In this document: piece by piece, positions 35,509 to 44,034 of the stretch
Layout: every line of letters starts with the position of its first letter
Position numbering within the stretch: the stretch's first letter is position 1
NCBI GenBank assembly: GCA_043745195.1
Contig: JAYTTF010000303.1
Span: 1-64,000, forward strand
Direction of reading: 5' to 3'
Source: JANXSF01 sp043745195
GTDB lineage: Bacteria; Acidobacteriota; Terriglobia; Bryobacterales; Bryobacteraceae
Length of the DNA stretch: 64,000 nt
Translations under genes and position numbers: made by a program
Notes under the pieces: model-generated
The model's input: only the letters and a program-made list of their open reading frames with translations
Databases searched by the model: none
Told to the model about the DNA's origin: nothing

Positions 35509-36891
35509 ATGAACAACAACAGAATTCAACTCCCCACTCGCCGCGACATGCTTCGCAGCACTTCCTGCGGATTCGGCTACATGGCATTGGCAGGCCTTAC
35601 TACGGCTAGCGCGGCCACCACATATACCAACCCCTTGGCACCGCGCGCCCCTCACTTTCCTGCAAAAGTGAAACGCGTCATCTTCCTATACATGGCCGGC
35701 GCACCCAGCCAGTGGGAAACTTTCGACTACAGCTCAGAACTGGAAAAAGCCGGCGAAAAAGAGGCAACGGTTGAAACCAACGGCGGCGGCAAGCGCAACG
35801 GCAAACTGATGGCCCCTCGTTATAAATTTGAACCACGCGGCCAAAGTGGTCTCCCAATTTCCGATCGATTCCCCCACCTAGCAAAGCACGCCGATTCCCT
35901 TTGCATCCTCAACGGCATGCACACCGATAGCGCCGCGCATCCACAGGCAAGCATTTTCCTGCATACCGGCAGCTTTACATTCGTCCGTCCATCCATGGGT
36001 TCGTGGAGCTTGTATGGCTTAGGAACTGAGAACCAGAACATGCCCGGGTTCATCACCATTAATCCGCCGAATACCGGAGGAGCACAGAATTACGGGTCCG
36101 CTTTTTTACCCGCGCCCTACCAGGGAACGCCAGTCACCATTGGCGACGACATGGTTCCCAACATCAAGAATCCGGAAATGAACGCCGCAGATCAGCGCAA
36201 GCAATTGGACTTCCTGCAAACCCTCAACAACGCCTACAAGAACAAGGCCAAGGTAGACGGTGAATTGGAAGGAGTCATCCAATCCTACGAATTGGCCTTC
36301 CGCATGCAAAGTTCCGTTCCTGGCATCATCGGCATCGATAAGGAGCCTGACGCCATCAAGGAAATGTACGGACTCAACGATGCCTCCACCAAAACCTTCG
36401 GTACCCAATGCCTGCTTGCCCGTCGCTTGGCTGAATCCGGAGTTCGTTTTATTGAATTAGGCAACGACGGTTGGGATCACCATAACAATCTGACCCAGCG
36501 TATGGCCGCAAACACCAAAGCCATTGATCAACCCATCGCCGCTCTATTTACCGATTTGAAGCAGCGCGGATTGTGGGATGACACCTTGATAGTCTGGGGC
36601 GGTGAATTCGGACGCACTCCCCTTGGACAAAACGGCGATGGACGCCAGCACAACTCCCGCGGCTTCAGCATGTGGTTAGCCGGCGGCGGAATCAAAGGCG
36701 GAATGCGCTACGGAGCCTGCGACCCAGCATCCGGCGCAGCAGTAGCCGACAAAGTTCACCTGCACGACCTGCACGCAACGATGCTCCACTTAATGGGCCT
36801 GAAGCACGACAAATTAACCTACCGCTACGCCGGCCGCGACTTCCGCTTGACCGATGTTTATGGGCGGGTAGTGAAAGAGATTTTGAGTTAA
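35509..36891 (+). CDS. Exported DUF1501 protein (pair 1)
   Basis: 460 aa with a Tat-type signal (PTRRDMLRSTSCGFGYMALAG) and an AAGGAA site before the ATG. The DUF1501 alkaline-phosphatase-superfamily fold is visible: RVIFLYMAGAPSQWETFDY, LIVWGGEFGRTPLGQ and HLHDLHATMLHLMGL. The nucleophile motif of true phosphatases or sulfatases is not evident. It is partner of the upstream cytochrome/PSD1 protein; the pair recurs at 54323-58502. Repeat copy B begins about 20 bases after its stop. Confidence 0.9.
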   Translation: MNNNRIQLPTRRDMLRSTSCGFGYMALAGLTTASAATTYTNPLAPRAPHFPAKVKRVIFLYMAGAPSQWETFDYSSELEKAGEKEATVETNGGGKRNGKLMAPRYKFEPRGQSGLPISDRFPHLAKHADSLCILNGMHTDSAAHPQASIFLHTGSFTFVRPSMGSWSLYGLGTENQNMPGFITINPPNTGGAQNYGSAFLPAPYQGTPVTIGDDMVPNIKNPEMNAADQRKQLDFLQTLNNAYKNKAKVDGELEGVIQSYELAFRMQSSVPGIIGIDKEPDAIKEMYGLNDASTKTFGTQCLLARRLAESGVRFIELGNDGWDHHNNLTQRMAANTKAIDQPIAALFTDLKQRGLWDDTLIVWGGEFGRTPLGQNGDGRQHNSRGFSMWLAGGGIKGGMRYGACDPASGAAVADKVHLHDLHATMLHLMGLKHDKLTYRYAGRDFRLTDVYGRVVKEILS

Positions 36892-36910
36892 TGCGGTTTA
36901 AGGCCTGAAT

Positions 36911-37330
36911 TTGAAAATCGAAGCCAATTTGCCCTTTTCACGCAATCAGAAAAGAGCGAGTCACCGCACATAGTAAACTCAATTTGCCCTTTTTTCAGCG
37001 TCTTACAAAAACCAACAGGCAGCGTTTCTGAAACCCATGAGACTCTTTAACCAGGAAGACAAATTGCTGGCCAGCAACTTCCCAAAACATTGAGTCCTCG
37101 AGGCGATTGAATCCTCTGGCGTTCTAAATGGAATCTGAATCCGAAACACGGCTTTGAGCACCGTGAATAGGAGCTGTAAAAAGCAGGCTGTTAAGTGGTT
37201 GGCAGCCCAGAAGGTGAAATGAGGAGCGCCAGTCGGAATACACTTTGCGTTTGTCCGTTCGCGATGCCGTAGTCTGTCCGCTAGCCGCTGAAAAGCGCTG
37301 AAAAGCCACTTCAGTGGTGGTCTGATCCAA
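36911..37330 (-). repeat. Intergenic repeat, copy B (inverted relative to copy A)
   Basis: Read on the minus strand this aligns with copy A (1821-2220) over the full length, including the identical 39-base block at 37052-37090. A direct repeat of CAATTTGCCCTTTT occurs inside it at 36925-36938 and 36980-36993. It fills the 491-bp gap between the DUF1501 gene and cysH. Open frames crossing it are interrupted and not shared in reading frame with copy A throughout. No other feature was seen in this gap. Confidence 0.8.
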
Positions 37331-37382
37331 TTCCCGTTACAATAGAGGTTCCCACTCAAGTGAGAAGAAACGGAAACATTGG

Positions 37383-38120
37383 ATGAATTTTCCATCGGAA
37401 GTTCAGAGTTTTGAACCAGAGCAACTCCTGTCCTGGGCCATGAAAGAATTTGGTGATCGATTTGTTGTAGTGACCAGCTTTCAAAAAGAAGGAATGGTGC
37501 TGGTCGATATGGCCATTCGCATCAATCCCAAAGCCCGCATTCTAACCATCGATACAGGTCGCATGCCTGAAGAAACGTACGCCATGTTGGAAACCGTGCG
37601 GCAACACTACGGCATCCACGTGGATGTGCTTACTCCGGATTCAACGGAAGCTTCACGCTTAATCACGGAACATGGGCCGAACCTGTTTCGTCAGTCAGGT
37701 GCCATGCGTAAGCTCTGTTGCGAAGTCCGCAAGGTTCGGCCTCTAGCGAAGAAAATGGCCGAGTTCGATGCGTTCGCAGTCGGTCTGCGGCGAGGGCAAT
37801 CGGATGAGCGCTCCGCCGTCGACAAGGTCGCCCCTGATGGCCCTCGTTTGAAATTAAGTCCGCTCGCTGAATGGACAGCCGGACAGATTGAGACTTACTT
37901 GAATGCTCATCAGGTGCCAGTTCATCCGCTCTATGCGCATGGCTATGCCACCATTGGATGCGGTTGTTGCACGCGCCCGATCGCACCAGGCGAAGCATTG
38001 CGAGCAGGTCGTTGGTGGTGGGAAAACGAGGGCGACAAAGAGTGCGGATTGCACGCCACCCCAAAAGGTCAACTGAAGCGCGAGTTGGATGTGCTGCTTG
38101 AGGAGATCATCGCAAGTTGA
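37383..38120 (+). CDS. cysH: Assimilatory adenylyl-sulfate reductase (iron-sulfur type CysH)
   Basis: 245 aa. PP-loop reductase: VVTSFQKEGMVLVDM and TIDTGRMPEETY. The [4Fe-4S] cysteines are present as KLCCEVRK and GCGCCTRP, the hallmark of APS-using enzymes. The catalytic C-terminal ECGLH motif is present. It reduces APS (or PAPS) to sulfite with thioredoxin. Its TGA overlaps the TTG start of cysC. No sulfite reductase or ATP sulfurylase gene is in the window. Confidence 0.93.
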   Translation: MNFPSEVQSFEPEQLLSWAMKEFGDRFVVVTSFQKEGMVLVDMAIRINPKARILTIDTGRMPEETYAMLETVRQHYGIHVDVLTPDSTEASRLITEHGPNLFRQSGAMRKLCCEVRKVRPLAKKMAEFDAFAVGLRRGQSDERSAVDKVAPDGPRLKLSPLAEWTAGQIETYLNAHQVPVHPLYAHGYATIGCGCCTRPIAPGEALRAGRWWWENEGDKECGLHATPKGQLKRELDVLLEEIIAS

Positions 38121-38650
38121 CGCACAAAGGATTCACATTGTGGTTTACCGGGCTTTCGGGCGCCGGCAAATCGACGCTTTCCGAACGTTTATTTGGAAAG
38201 CTGAAACAAGCTGGCGCGAAGGTGGAGTTGTTGGATGGGGACGAAGTCCGTACACACCTATCGAAAGGCTTGGGCTTTAGTAAGGAAGATCGGGACACCA
38301 ACGTCCATCGTCTGGGATTTGTCTGCCAACTGCTTTCCAGGAATGGAGTGATCGCGATTGTGGCTGCCATCAGCCCTTACCGCGAAACAAGGAATCAGGT
38401 GCGAGCGAAGATTGAAAACTTCGTGGAAATCTACGTTCACTGTCCTATTGAAGTATTGGCTGAACGCGATGTAAAGGGGCTGTATAAGCGCGCTCTGGCT
38501 GGAGAAATCGCCAACTTCACCGGTGTCAGCGATCCTTATGAAGCTCCCACGTCACCAGAAGTCACTGTGGACAGTTCCAAAGAAACATTGGAACAAAGCG
38601 AAGCCCGTGTTTGGGATAAGCTGAAAGAAATGGGGTTAATTGATTCTTGA
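38117..38650 (+). CDS. cysC: Adenylyl-sulfate kinase
   Basis: 177 aa starting at TTG 38117, four-base overlap with cysH (TTGA). P-loop GLSGAGKST (residues 12-20), LLDGDEVRTHLSKGLGFSKEDR, and SPYRETRNQVR are characteristic of APS kinase. It makes PAPS from APS. As the CysH here looks APS-specific, PAPS may serve sulfation rather than reduction. The stop overlaps the next gene in the same TTGA way. Confidence 0.94.
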   Translation: MTHKGFTLWFTGLSGAGKSTLSERLFGKLKQAGAKVELLDGDEVRTHLSKGLGFSKEDRDTNVHRLGFVCQLLSRNGVIAIVAAISPYRETRNQVRAKIENFVEIYVHCPIEVLAERDVKGLYKRALAGEIANFTGVSDPYEAPTSPEVTVDSSKETLEQSEARVWDKLKEMGLIDS

Positions 38651-39495
38651 TCGATCTGCATTCTCACACAAACGCCAGCGATGGTACAGCAACGCCTGCC
38701 GAGTTAATAGCGCTGGCAGTGGCAAAGAATCTGCAAGCACTGGCGATTACGGACCACGATACTTTTGAAGGCTACGACGCGGCTTTACCGTTGGCTGAAG
38801 CCGCTGGCTTGGATCTGGTTTGTGGCATCGAGGTGAGCACTCGATTCAGAGCAAAGAGCGTTCATCTGTTGGGCTATTTCCTGGATGGAAATCCATCAGA
38901 AACTTTCCGGACCTGGTTGCTGCTTTTGCAGGAAAGCCGACTGGAACGAAACATAGAAATGTTGCAGAAGCTGAACGATATGGGCATTGATATCAATTTT
39001 GAAGAAGTGCAGAAAATAGGCGGCAGCATTACTGGACGGCCCCATTTTGCCCGGGTTTTGGTGAATAAAGGCTACTGCAAAACAACCGAAGAAGCCTTCC
39101 GGGTTTACTTTGGTGAAGGTGCCCGCGCTTATGTGGAGCGCAGAGAAGTGGATCTTCCACAGGCCATCAGTTTGGTTCGCGATGCTGGTGGGGTACCTGT
39201 GCTTGCGCATCCAATTCGATTGGGTAAAGAAAATAAAGCTGAAGAAGAAAGGTGGATCACCGATATTACCGATGCCGGATTACAAGGCCTGGAAGTATTC
39301 CATTCCGATCACTCGAAGGCCGATGTTGAGCGATATCAAAGCTACACCCGAAAATTGCAATTAGTGCAAACAGGCGGCAGCGATTACCACGGCGGTAACA
39401 AGCCAGATATTTATTTGGGCGAGGGCCGAAAAGGCAATTTAAGCATTCCCTTCGAGGTTCTTCAAAATCTGCGCGACCGCTTCCCCAACCATTAA
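38647..39495 (+). CDS. PHP-domain phosphoesterase (RNase AM / 3',5'-pAp phosphatase-like)
   Basis: 282 aa from TTG 38647 overlapping the cysC stop. The PHP metal site is complete: IDLHSHTNASDGTATP, ITDHDTFEGY, GIEVSTRF, VLAHPIRLG and GGSDYHGGNKPDI. It has the insertion domain typical of the YciV/TrpH group, members of which hydrolyse 3',5'-bisphosphonucleotides (pAp) and short RNA 5' ends (established for that group). In a cysH-cysC operon, removal of pAp is an attractive role. It overlaps the convergent ygfZ gene by 57 bases. Confidence 0.88.
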   Translation: MIDLHSHTNASDGTATPAELIALAVAKNLQALAITDHDTFEGYDAALPLAEAAGLDLVCGIEVSTRFRAKSVHLLGYFLDGNPSETFRTWLLLLQESRLERNIEMLQKLNDMGIDINFEEVQKIGGSITGRPHFARVLVNKGYCKTTEEAFRVYFGEGARAYVERREVDLPQAISLVRDAGGVPVLAHPIRLGKENKAEEERWITDITDAGLQGLEVFHSDHSKADVERYQSYTRKLQLVQTGGSDYHGGNKPDIYLGEGRKGNLSIPFEVLQNLRDRFPNH

Positions 39496-40386
39496 TTGAG
39501 GGCTGCCGGCAATAGATTGGTTGCGGACAATTTCCGCACGCACATATCCGAACGCAAGTACCTTTCCGGCTGTGGGCGAAAATGCGGCGCTGGTGATTTT
39601 GCCAACTGGGGTGGCGGCGGCGCGAATCTCGGTATCCGCAGCTGGCACTTCGGTACCTTCAATTGAAAGCGGAGTTAGAAGCCGATTCACCAAGCCGCGC
39701 GACCTTACGCGTTCCACAATTTCCTGACCCAAGTAGCATCCTTTTTTGAAGTGGATGGCATGCATCAGATTGGTTTCCTGGGCAATGTGCTTGTCACTGA
39801 AATCCACTCCGAAGCGCGGCACTTGCTGTTCCAGATGAAATACCTGCAAGTCGTCACTTGAGGCATCCACAGCACCCGCATCACGCAGTTTGGTCATTAG
39901 CGCAGACTTTTCGTCGAGAGAGCAACAGATGGATATCGATTTGGTTCGCGCGATGGAAATGCCGTTTTTCTCTGCAACCTGATTCACTTCAGGAACGGGA
40001 AGACCGGCCTTTTCCACTGCTGCCACTGCGTTTGGGCCATCTACTATTATCGAAGCCGTTCCTGCGGTTTCGTCCATCAGGGCGACGTCATCCGCAATGA
40101 TGAATTTGTCCAAATGCTCAAAGACCAATTGAGCGGTGGAAGGCTCGGTATCTAGCAGGAGCGATTCGCCCATGTTCCAAATATTGACGTCAGCCAAGAT
40201 ACGGCCTTGGGAGTTGAGGAAAAAAGCATAGATGCAATGCCCAGACTGAAGCCCTTCAACATGGTTGGTTGTCATGGCATGGAGCAGGCGAACGCGGTCG
40301 TCTCCACTGACTCGGATTTTGCCCCGGCCTGTGGCATCAACGAATGCTGCGCCCTGATGGAGAGCTTGATAACCGGGAGAAATCAT
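39439..40386 (-). CDS. ygfZ: Folate-binding YgfZ/GcvT-fold protein
   Basis: 315 aa. The YgfZ signature is present as KKGCYLGQEIVERV, with the conserved cysteine. The GcvT-like fold starts at GRGKIRVSGDDRVRLLHAMTTNHV, and the C-terminal domain has KVLAFGYVRAE. Homologues assist repair or assembly of iron-sulfur enzymes using tetrahydrofolate, which fits proximity to the Fe-S reductase CysH. Its ATG overlaps the stop of the membrane-protein gene upstream (ATGA). The 3' end is antisense to the PHP gene end. Confidence 0.92.
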   Translation of the reverse strand: MISPGYQALHQGAAFVDATGRGKIRVSGDDRVRLLHAMTTNHVEGLQSGHCIYAFFLNSQGRILADVNIWNMGESLLLDTEPSTAQLVFEHLDKFIIADDVALMDETAGTASIIVDGPNAVAAVEKAGLPVPEVNQVAEKNGISIARTKSISICCSLDEKSALMTKLRDAGAVDASSDDLQVFHLEQQVPRFGVDFSDKHIAQETNLMHAIHFKKGCYLGQEIVERVRSRGLVNRLLTPLSIEGTEVPAADTEIRAAATPVGKITSAAFSPTAGKVLAFGYVRAEIVRNQSIAGSPQLMVGEAVAQILKNLEGNA

Positions 40387-40772
40387 ATGGACCGCAGTGT
40401 GGCTGATAGCAGTAGGATGACCAGTCCTGAAATAGCGGCGCCAGTCAAGAGGTGCGCGCGCTTGTCATTGTCCACTTCTGGCTTTGCAGAAACCAGCATT
40501 ACAGCGGCGACGTGCATTACCAGTAAGAATTTGATGCCGAAAATCGCATGATATGCCGGCGGGGCGCCTTTCATTTTCAACATCAATTGATAGAGTCCAG
40601 CGACAAGGATAATCACGAAAAACGGTAGGATTTGAGAGGAGGTCCAGATTGAACCTTTCAGTCTTCCCTGCCTCGACAGAATAGCACCGATGCAAGCACC
40701 GCCTATCAAAATCGCAGCGGATGCAATGTGCAGCCAGCGGAGGAAGATTGAAACAATTACAGAAGGATCCAT
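40383..40772 (-). CDS. Small four-helix membrane protein (CopD/DUF-like)
   Basis: 129 aa with four predicted transmembrane helices: WLHIASAAILIGGACIGAIL, ILPFFVIILVAGLYQLML, FGIKFLLVMHVAAVMLVSA and GAAISGLVILLLSATL. Histidines in helix 1 (RWLHIASA) and helix 3 (VMHVAAV) recall haem- or copper-handling CopD-like membrane domains, but this is weak. It is co-transcribed with ygfZ (four-base overlap) and divergent from the MBL gene across 25 bases. Confidence 0.75.
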   Translation of the reverse strand: MDPSVIVSIFLRWLHIASAAILIGGACIGAILSRQGRLKGSIWTSSQILPFFVIILVAGLYQLMLKMKGAPPAYHAIFGIKFLLVMHVAAVMLVSAKPEVDNDKRAHLLTGAAISGLVILLLSATLRSI

Positions 40773-40797
40773 CTCTTCATTCTACAATTGACGGTAT

Positions 40798-41430
40798 ATG
40801 ATCCATGAAATGATTCCAGTGGGAATGTTGCAGTGCAACTGTTCCATCTTTGGAGATGAGACCACGCGCGAGGCAATTGTGATTGACCCTGGTGATGATA
40901 TTAGTGACATTGAAGCAATTCTTTCCAAGCATCAATTGAAGGTAACAGCGATTGTTATTACGCATGCACATATCGATCATATTGGCGGCGCAGCGAAGTT
41001 AAAGAAATCCACCGGTGCACCGGTTTATATGAACGAAAACGACCAAAGCCTTTACGATGCGATGGAGATGCAAGCAGGTTGGCTGGGGATGGAAACTCCC
41101 GAGCAAACGGAAATTGATTCGGCGGCAAGCGATGGCCGAACCTTGAAGCTGGGAAATGCTGATTGCCACTTTATGCATACGCCAGGGCACACGCAAGGCA
41201 GCACTTGTTTATGGATTCCTTCAGAGAAGAAAATAATTGCCGGTGACACTTTATTTCGCGATTCCATTGGGCGAACGGATTTGCCGGGGGGAGACGGCAA
41301 GAAAATCCTAGTTTCCATCAAAGAGAAACTTTTGCCCCTTCCTGAGGATACTATCGTGATTCCAGGACACGGTCGGCCGACGACGATTGGCAGGGAGAAG
41401 GCGCAAAATCCATTTCTGATTGGGTTATGA
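40798..41430 (+). CDS. MBL-fold metallohydrolase (glyoxalase II-like)
   Basis: 210 aa. The binuclear metal site is complete: THAHIDHIGG (HxHxDH), MHTPGHTQGSTCLW, AGDTLFRDSIGRTD and VIPGHGRPTTIGREK. The length and GRTDLPGGD motif match short glyoxalase II-like hydrolases (YcbL-type). It is cytoplasmic and probably hydrolyses a thioester or related small molecule. Its ATG lies 25 bases from the start of the divergent membrane-protein gene. Confidence 0.9.
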   Translation: MIHEMIPVGMLQCNCSIFGDETTREAIVIDPGDDISDIEAILSKHQLKVTAIVITHAHIDHIGGAAKLKKSTGAPVYMNENDQSLYDAMEMQAGWLGMETPEQTEIDSAASDGRTLKLGNADCHFMHTPGHTQGSTCLWIPSEKKIIAGDTLFRDSIGRTDLPGGDGKKILVSIKEKLLPLPEDTIVIPGHGRPTTIGREKAQNPFLIGL

Positions 41431-41550
41431 GGAAACAAACCCTGTCTACTTGAATTTGGTTTAGCACCTGGGCCGTGCCGCAACAGCTATTCAACAATTC
41501 AGTGCGGTGTGCTATGGTATCGACTACGGAATCTTAAGAGCGGAGAGAAC

Positions 41551-42603
41551 ATGGACAGACGTAAATTCCTTCAACAAACGGGTGCGGCCGCGTTGTTAGA
41601 GCGAACACTACAATCGGCCCCAACTGTTGTGCGCGCCGGCTTGTTCGGAACCAAGCACAGCCATACCACTGGCAAACTGAAGGCGATGCAGGACAACCCC
41701 GACTATCAGGTTGTCGGCATTTGCGAAACCGATACAGCCGCAAAGGCGGAAGCACAGTCCGACCCGCGATTCAAAGGCCTTCAATGGATGAGCGAAGCAG
41801 AAATGCTGGCGGATAAGAGCATCGATTTAGTAGTGGTGGAATGCAATGTTTGGGAAGCTCTTCAATGGGCGAAGAAGGTGATTGACGCCGGCAAACACTT
41901 GCATCAGGAAAAACCAGTTGGCAATGAGTGGGGCAAATTCAAAACTTTGGTGGAAGAGGCACGCCGCAAGAAGTTGCTGTTCCAAACGGGCTATGTGTGG
42001 CGTTGCCATGAAGGCGTGAACGCGGCGCTGGATGCCGCGCGAAAAGGCTGGCTAGGTGAAGTTCTTATGGTGCGCGGAACCATGAACGCTGACCGGTCTG
42101 CGGAAGAACGGCTGAAAGAAGCACGGTACAAAGGTGGCGGGTTGTTTGAACTGGCCGGGCACGTGATTGATCGCACAGTGGATCTATTGGGCCGCCCGAA
42201 AAAAGTGCAAAGCTGGCTACGGCATGATACAAGCGTGGCAGACACATTGAAGGACAACAACCTTACTGTTTTTGAGTACGACAAGGCACTGGCAATCATC
42301 ACGCAATCGGCAAAGATGTCTGGTTCCAGCGATCATCGTTCATTTGAAGTAGTCGGCACGGATGGCACATTCATGGTTTATCCCGAAGCCAATCCTCCTC
42401 GCATGCGTGTACACATGCGGAATGCGCAAGGACCATATAAGGCGGGCTGGCAGGAAATCGTGCTGCCTCCCCAGCCACGCTTTATCGGAGATTTTCACGA
42501 ATTGGCAAGAGCGATCAAAAGCGGCACTCCGTTGAAGCTTTCCTACGAGCATGAATTGCTTTTGCAAGAAACGTTGTTGCGGGCCTCAGGAGAAATCGGG
42601 TGA
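41551..42603 (+). CDS. Gfo/Idh/MocA-family oxidoreductase
   Basis: 350 aa from ATG 41551 (GGAGAG just upstream). A Tat-like start (DRRKFLQQTGAAALL) is followed by VVRAGLFGTKHSHTTGKLKAM (Rossmann fold with atypical glycine pattern), the HQEKPVGNEWG region with the catalytic Lys, and GGGLFELAGHVIDRTVDLL in the C-terminal domain. It acts on a sugar or related polyol with NAD(P); the substrate is unknown. A tRNA-Glu gene lies 23 bases downstream on the opposite strand. Confidence 0.85.
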   Translation: MDRRKFLQQTGAAALLERTLQSAPTVVRAGLFGTKHSHTTGKLKAMQDNPDYQVVGICETDTAAKAEAQSDPRFKGLQWMSEAEMLADKSIDLVVVECNVWEALQWAKKVIDAGKHLHQEKPVGNEWGKFKTLVEEARRKKLLFQTGYVWRCHEGVNAALDAARKGWLGEVLMVRGTMNADRSAEERLKEARYKGGGLFELAGHVIDRTVDLLGRPKKVQSWLRHDTSVADTLKDNNLTVFEYDKALAIITQSAKMSGSSDHRSFEVVGTDGTFMVYPEANPPRMRVHMRNAQGPYKAGWQEIVLPPQPRFIGDFHELARAIKSGTPLKLSYEHELLLQETLLRASGEIG

Positions 42604-42625
42604 TGGTGGTACAGTAAAAAAGAAG

Positions 42626-42701
42626 TGGCGTCCCCAGAGGGAGTCGAACCCTCGTTACCGCCGTGAAAGGGCGATGTCCTAGGCCACTGGACGATAGGGA
42701 C
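42626..42701 (-). tRNA. tRNA-Glu (anticodon TTC)
   Basis: 76 bases including an encoded 3' CCA. The acceptor stem is GTCCCTA / TGGGGAC with discriminator G. The anticodon arm is CGCCC-TTTCACG-type with loop CTTTCAC giving TTC, and the T arm is GAGGG-TTCGACT-CCCTC. It closely resembles the standard bacterial tRNA-Glu, with a GTCCC start and GGACGCCA end. Confidence 0.95.
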
Positions 42702-42794
42702 GCATTGGGCTTGCTGCAGGACTTACCCCTCTAATTTACCTTTTACAGGCGTGGTTAGTCAACCTCGAGGAACAAAATCATTCAACAGACCTGC

Positions 42795-43490
42795 CTAAAA
42801 AGTCTTCGACTCCGGCCCGGCCTTGAACATCAAGTACAGAGTTGGCAAAACCATATAATCACTACTGCGAGTGGACGCTGCACCTTCAAGCCAATGGCGT
42901 GCGACATTGCCATTGGCAGCAGACCAAGCATAGCCAGCATGGACGTCATCAGCACTGTTTGTAGACGAGTCTGCGCACCTTCAAAGACCGCCGTGTGAAG
43001 GTCTGTACTCGCTTCCTGCAGTTCATTGAAATGACTTACAATTACAACTCCGTTAAGAACTGCTTGCCCAAACAGCGCGATGAATCTTACAGCCGCTGAA
43101 AGACTAAGGTGGATCCCGGTTCCGTACAAGGTAAGAATGCCACCAACCATCGCAAAAGGTACGTTCATTAAAATCAACGGAAAGCTTCAAACAGCAAAAT
43201 GAAAATCAGCAAAATGCTAATTGGGATGATCATCAACAGGCGGCTCATGGCACGCTCTTGATTTTCAAATTCACCGCCCCAAGTTATGCTGTAACCGGGG
43301 GGGGCACTTTTTTCTGCACCTCACTCTTCATTTCCTGGACCACACTCCCCATGTCTCGATTCTTGATAAACACGCCAATGGCAGCAGTGCTTCTGCCACC
43401 CTCGCGGCTGATATTCAACACTCCTTCGCGCCATCCGCTCAGTAAATCGTGGAGAAGCTTTCCTAAGCCCTTCCCTATCCGACGCCATTC
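42795..43490 (-). pseudogene. Degenerate CusA/CzcA-type RND efflux pump fragment
   Basis: Pieces of one RND heavy-metal pump follow each other in order on the minus strand but in different frames: LNISREGGRSTAAIGVFIKNRDMGS, then (after an 8-C run) GYSITWGGEFENQERAMSRL, IPISILLIFILLFEAFR, then ILMNVPFAMVGGILTLYGTG through MAMSHAIGLKVQRPLAVVII, and finally VLPTLYLMFKAGPESK before a stop at 42795. At least three frame breaks and small deletions are needed. Only a late segment of the about 1,040-residue family is present. It is a decayed remnant. Confidence 0.85.
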
Positions 43491-43508
43491 TAATTGACTA
43501 TCGCCCGC

Positions 43509-43725
43509 TTCGTTTCCAATCCTGTTGACCTGCTGACAATCCGCGAGCGAAAAGTCTTAACAATGATTGCCGAAAGGACAAACCAACAAAAACTTTGCAA
43601 ATGCCCTCAGCCTGAGCGTCTACACGGTGGAATCGCATCGCGGCAGTTTGATGGAAAAATTAAATCTTCCCAGCACAGGCGATATTGTCCGATTCGGAAT
43701 TCGCAATGGCTTAACCCAGCCTGGG
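43509..43725 (+). pseudogene. Frameshifted LuxR-type HTH response-regulator remnant
   Basis: The DNA-binding domain of a NarL/FixJ-type regulator can be read as VDLLTIRERKVLTMIAE, then in the next frame GQTNKNFANALSLSVYTVE and SHRGSLMEKLNLPSTGDIV to RFGIRNGLTQP. The frame changes near 43575. The receiver domain is missing. It runs directly into the peptidase fragment at about 43722. Confidence 0.8.
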
Positions 43726-44030
43726 GTGGATCACCTTGGACGGACCGGAAACGTCTGCAAGCGGCAGCGGAACAATCGCCAATCACTTACGCGACGAAAA
43801 TCAAAGCGCCAACTTTGATCATGTCCTTAACTGGAGATTACCGCGTGACGGTTACGCAGTCCTATAAGCTTTATCATGTGTTGCGCGATAACGGCATCCC
43901 CACACAGTTCATTGCATATCCATTATCCGGCCATAGCCCCAGCGATCCAGTGCATTCTCGTGATGTCGACCGCCGCTGGATAGAGTGGCTTACTCGCTAC
44001 CTAAAACCCGCCGGTCAGCCAAGCGAATAG
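43722..44030 (+). pseudogene. C-terminal fragment of an S9 prolyl oligopeptidase-family peptidase
   Basis: The last 100 residues of an S9 peptidase are intact in one frame: GGSPWTD, SPITYATKIKAPTLIMSLTGDYRV with the catalytic Asp, GIPTQFIAYPLSGHSPSD with the catalytic His, and RRWIEWLTRYL. The propeller and the nucleophile Ser region are absent. The frame is fused by deletion to the LuxR remnant, so the nominal 178-codon open frame from 43494 is a chimera and not a gene. Confidence 0.82.
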
Positions 44031-44034
44031 AAAT

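Noticed and set aside
43494..44030. 178-codon protein of unknown function
   Set aside because: Its sequence is a chimera of a frameshifted LuxR HTH and an S9 peptidase tail.
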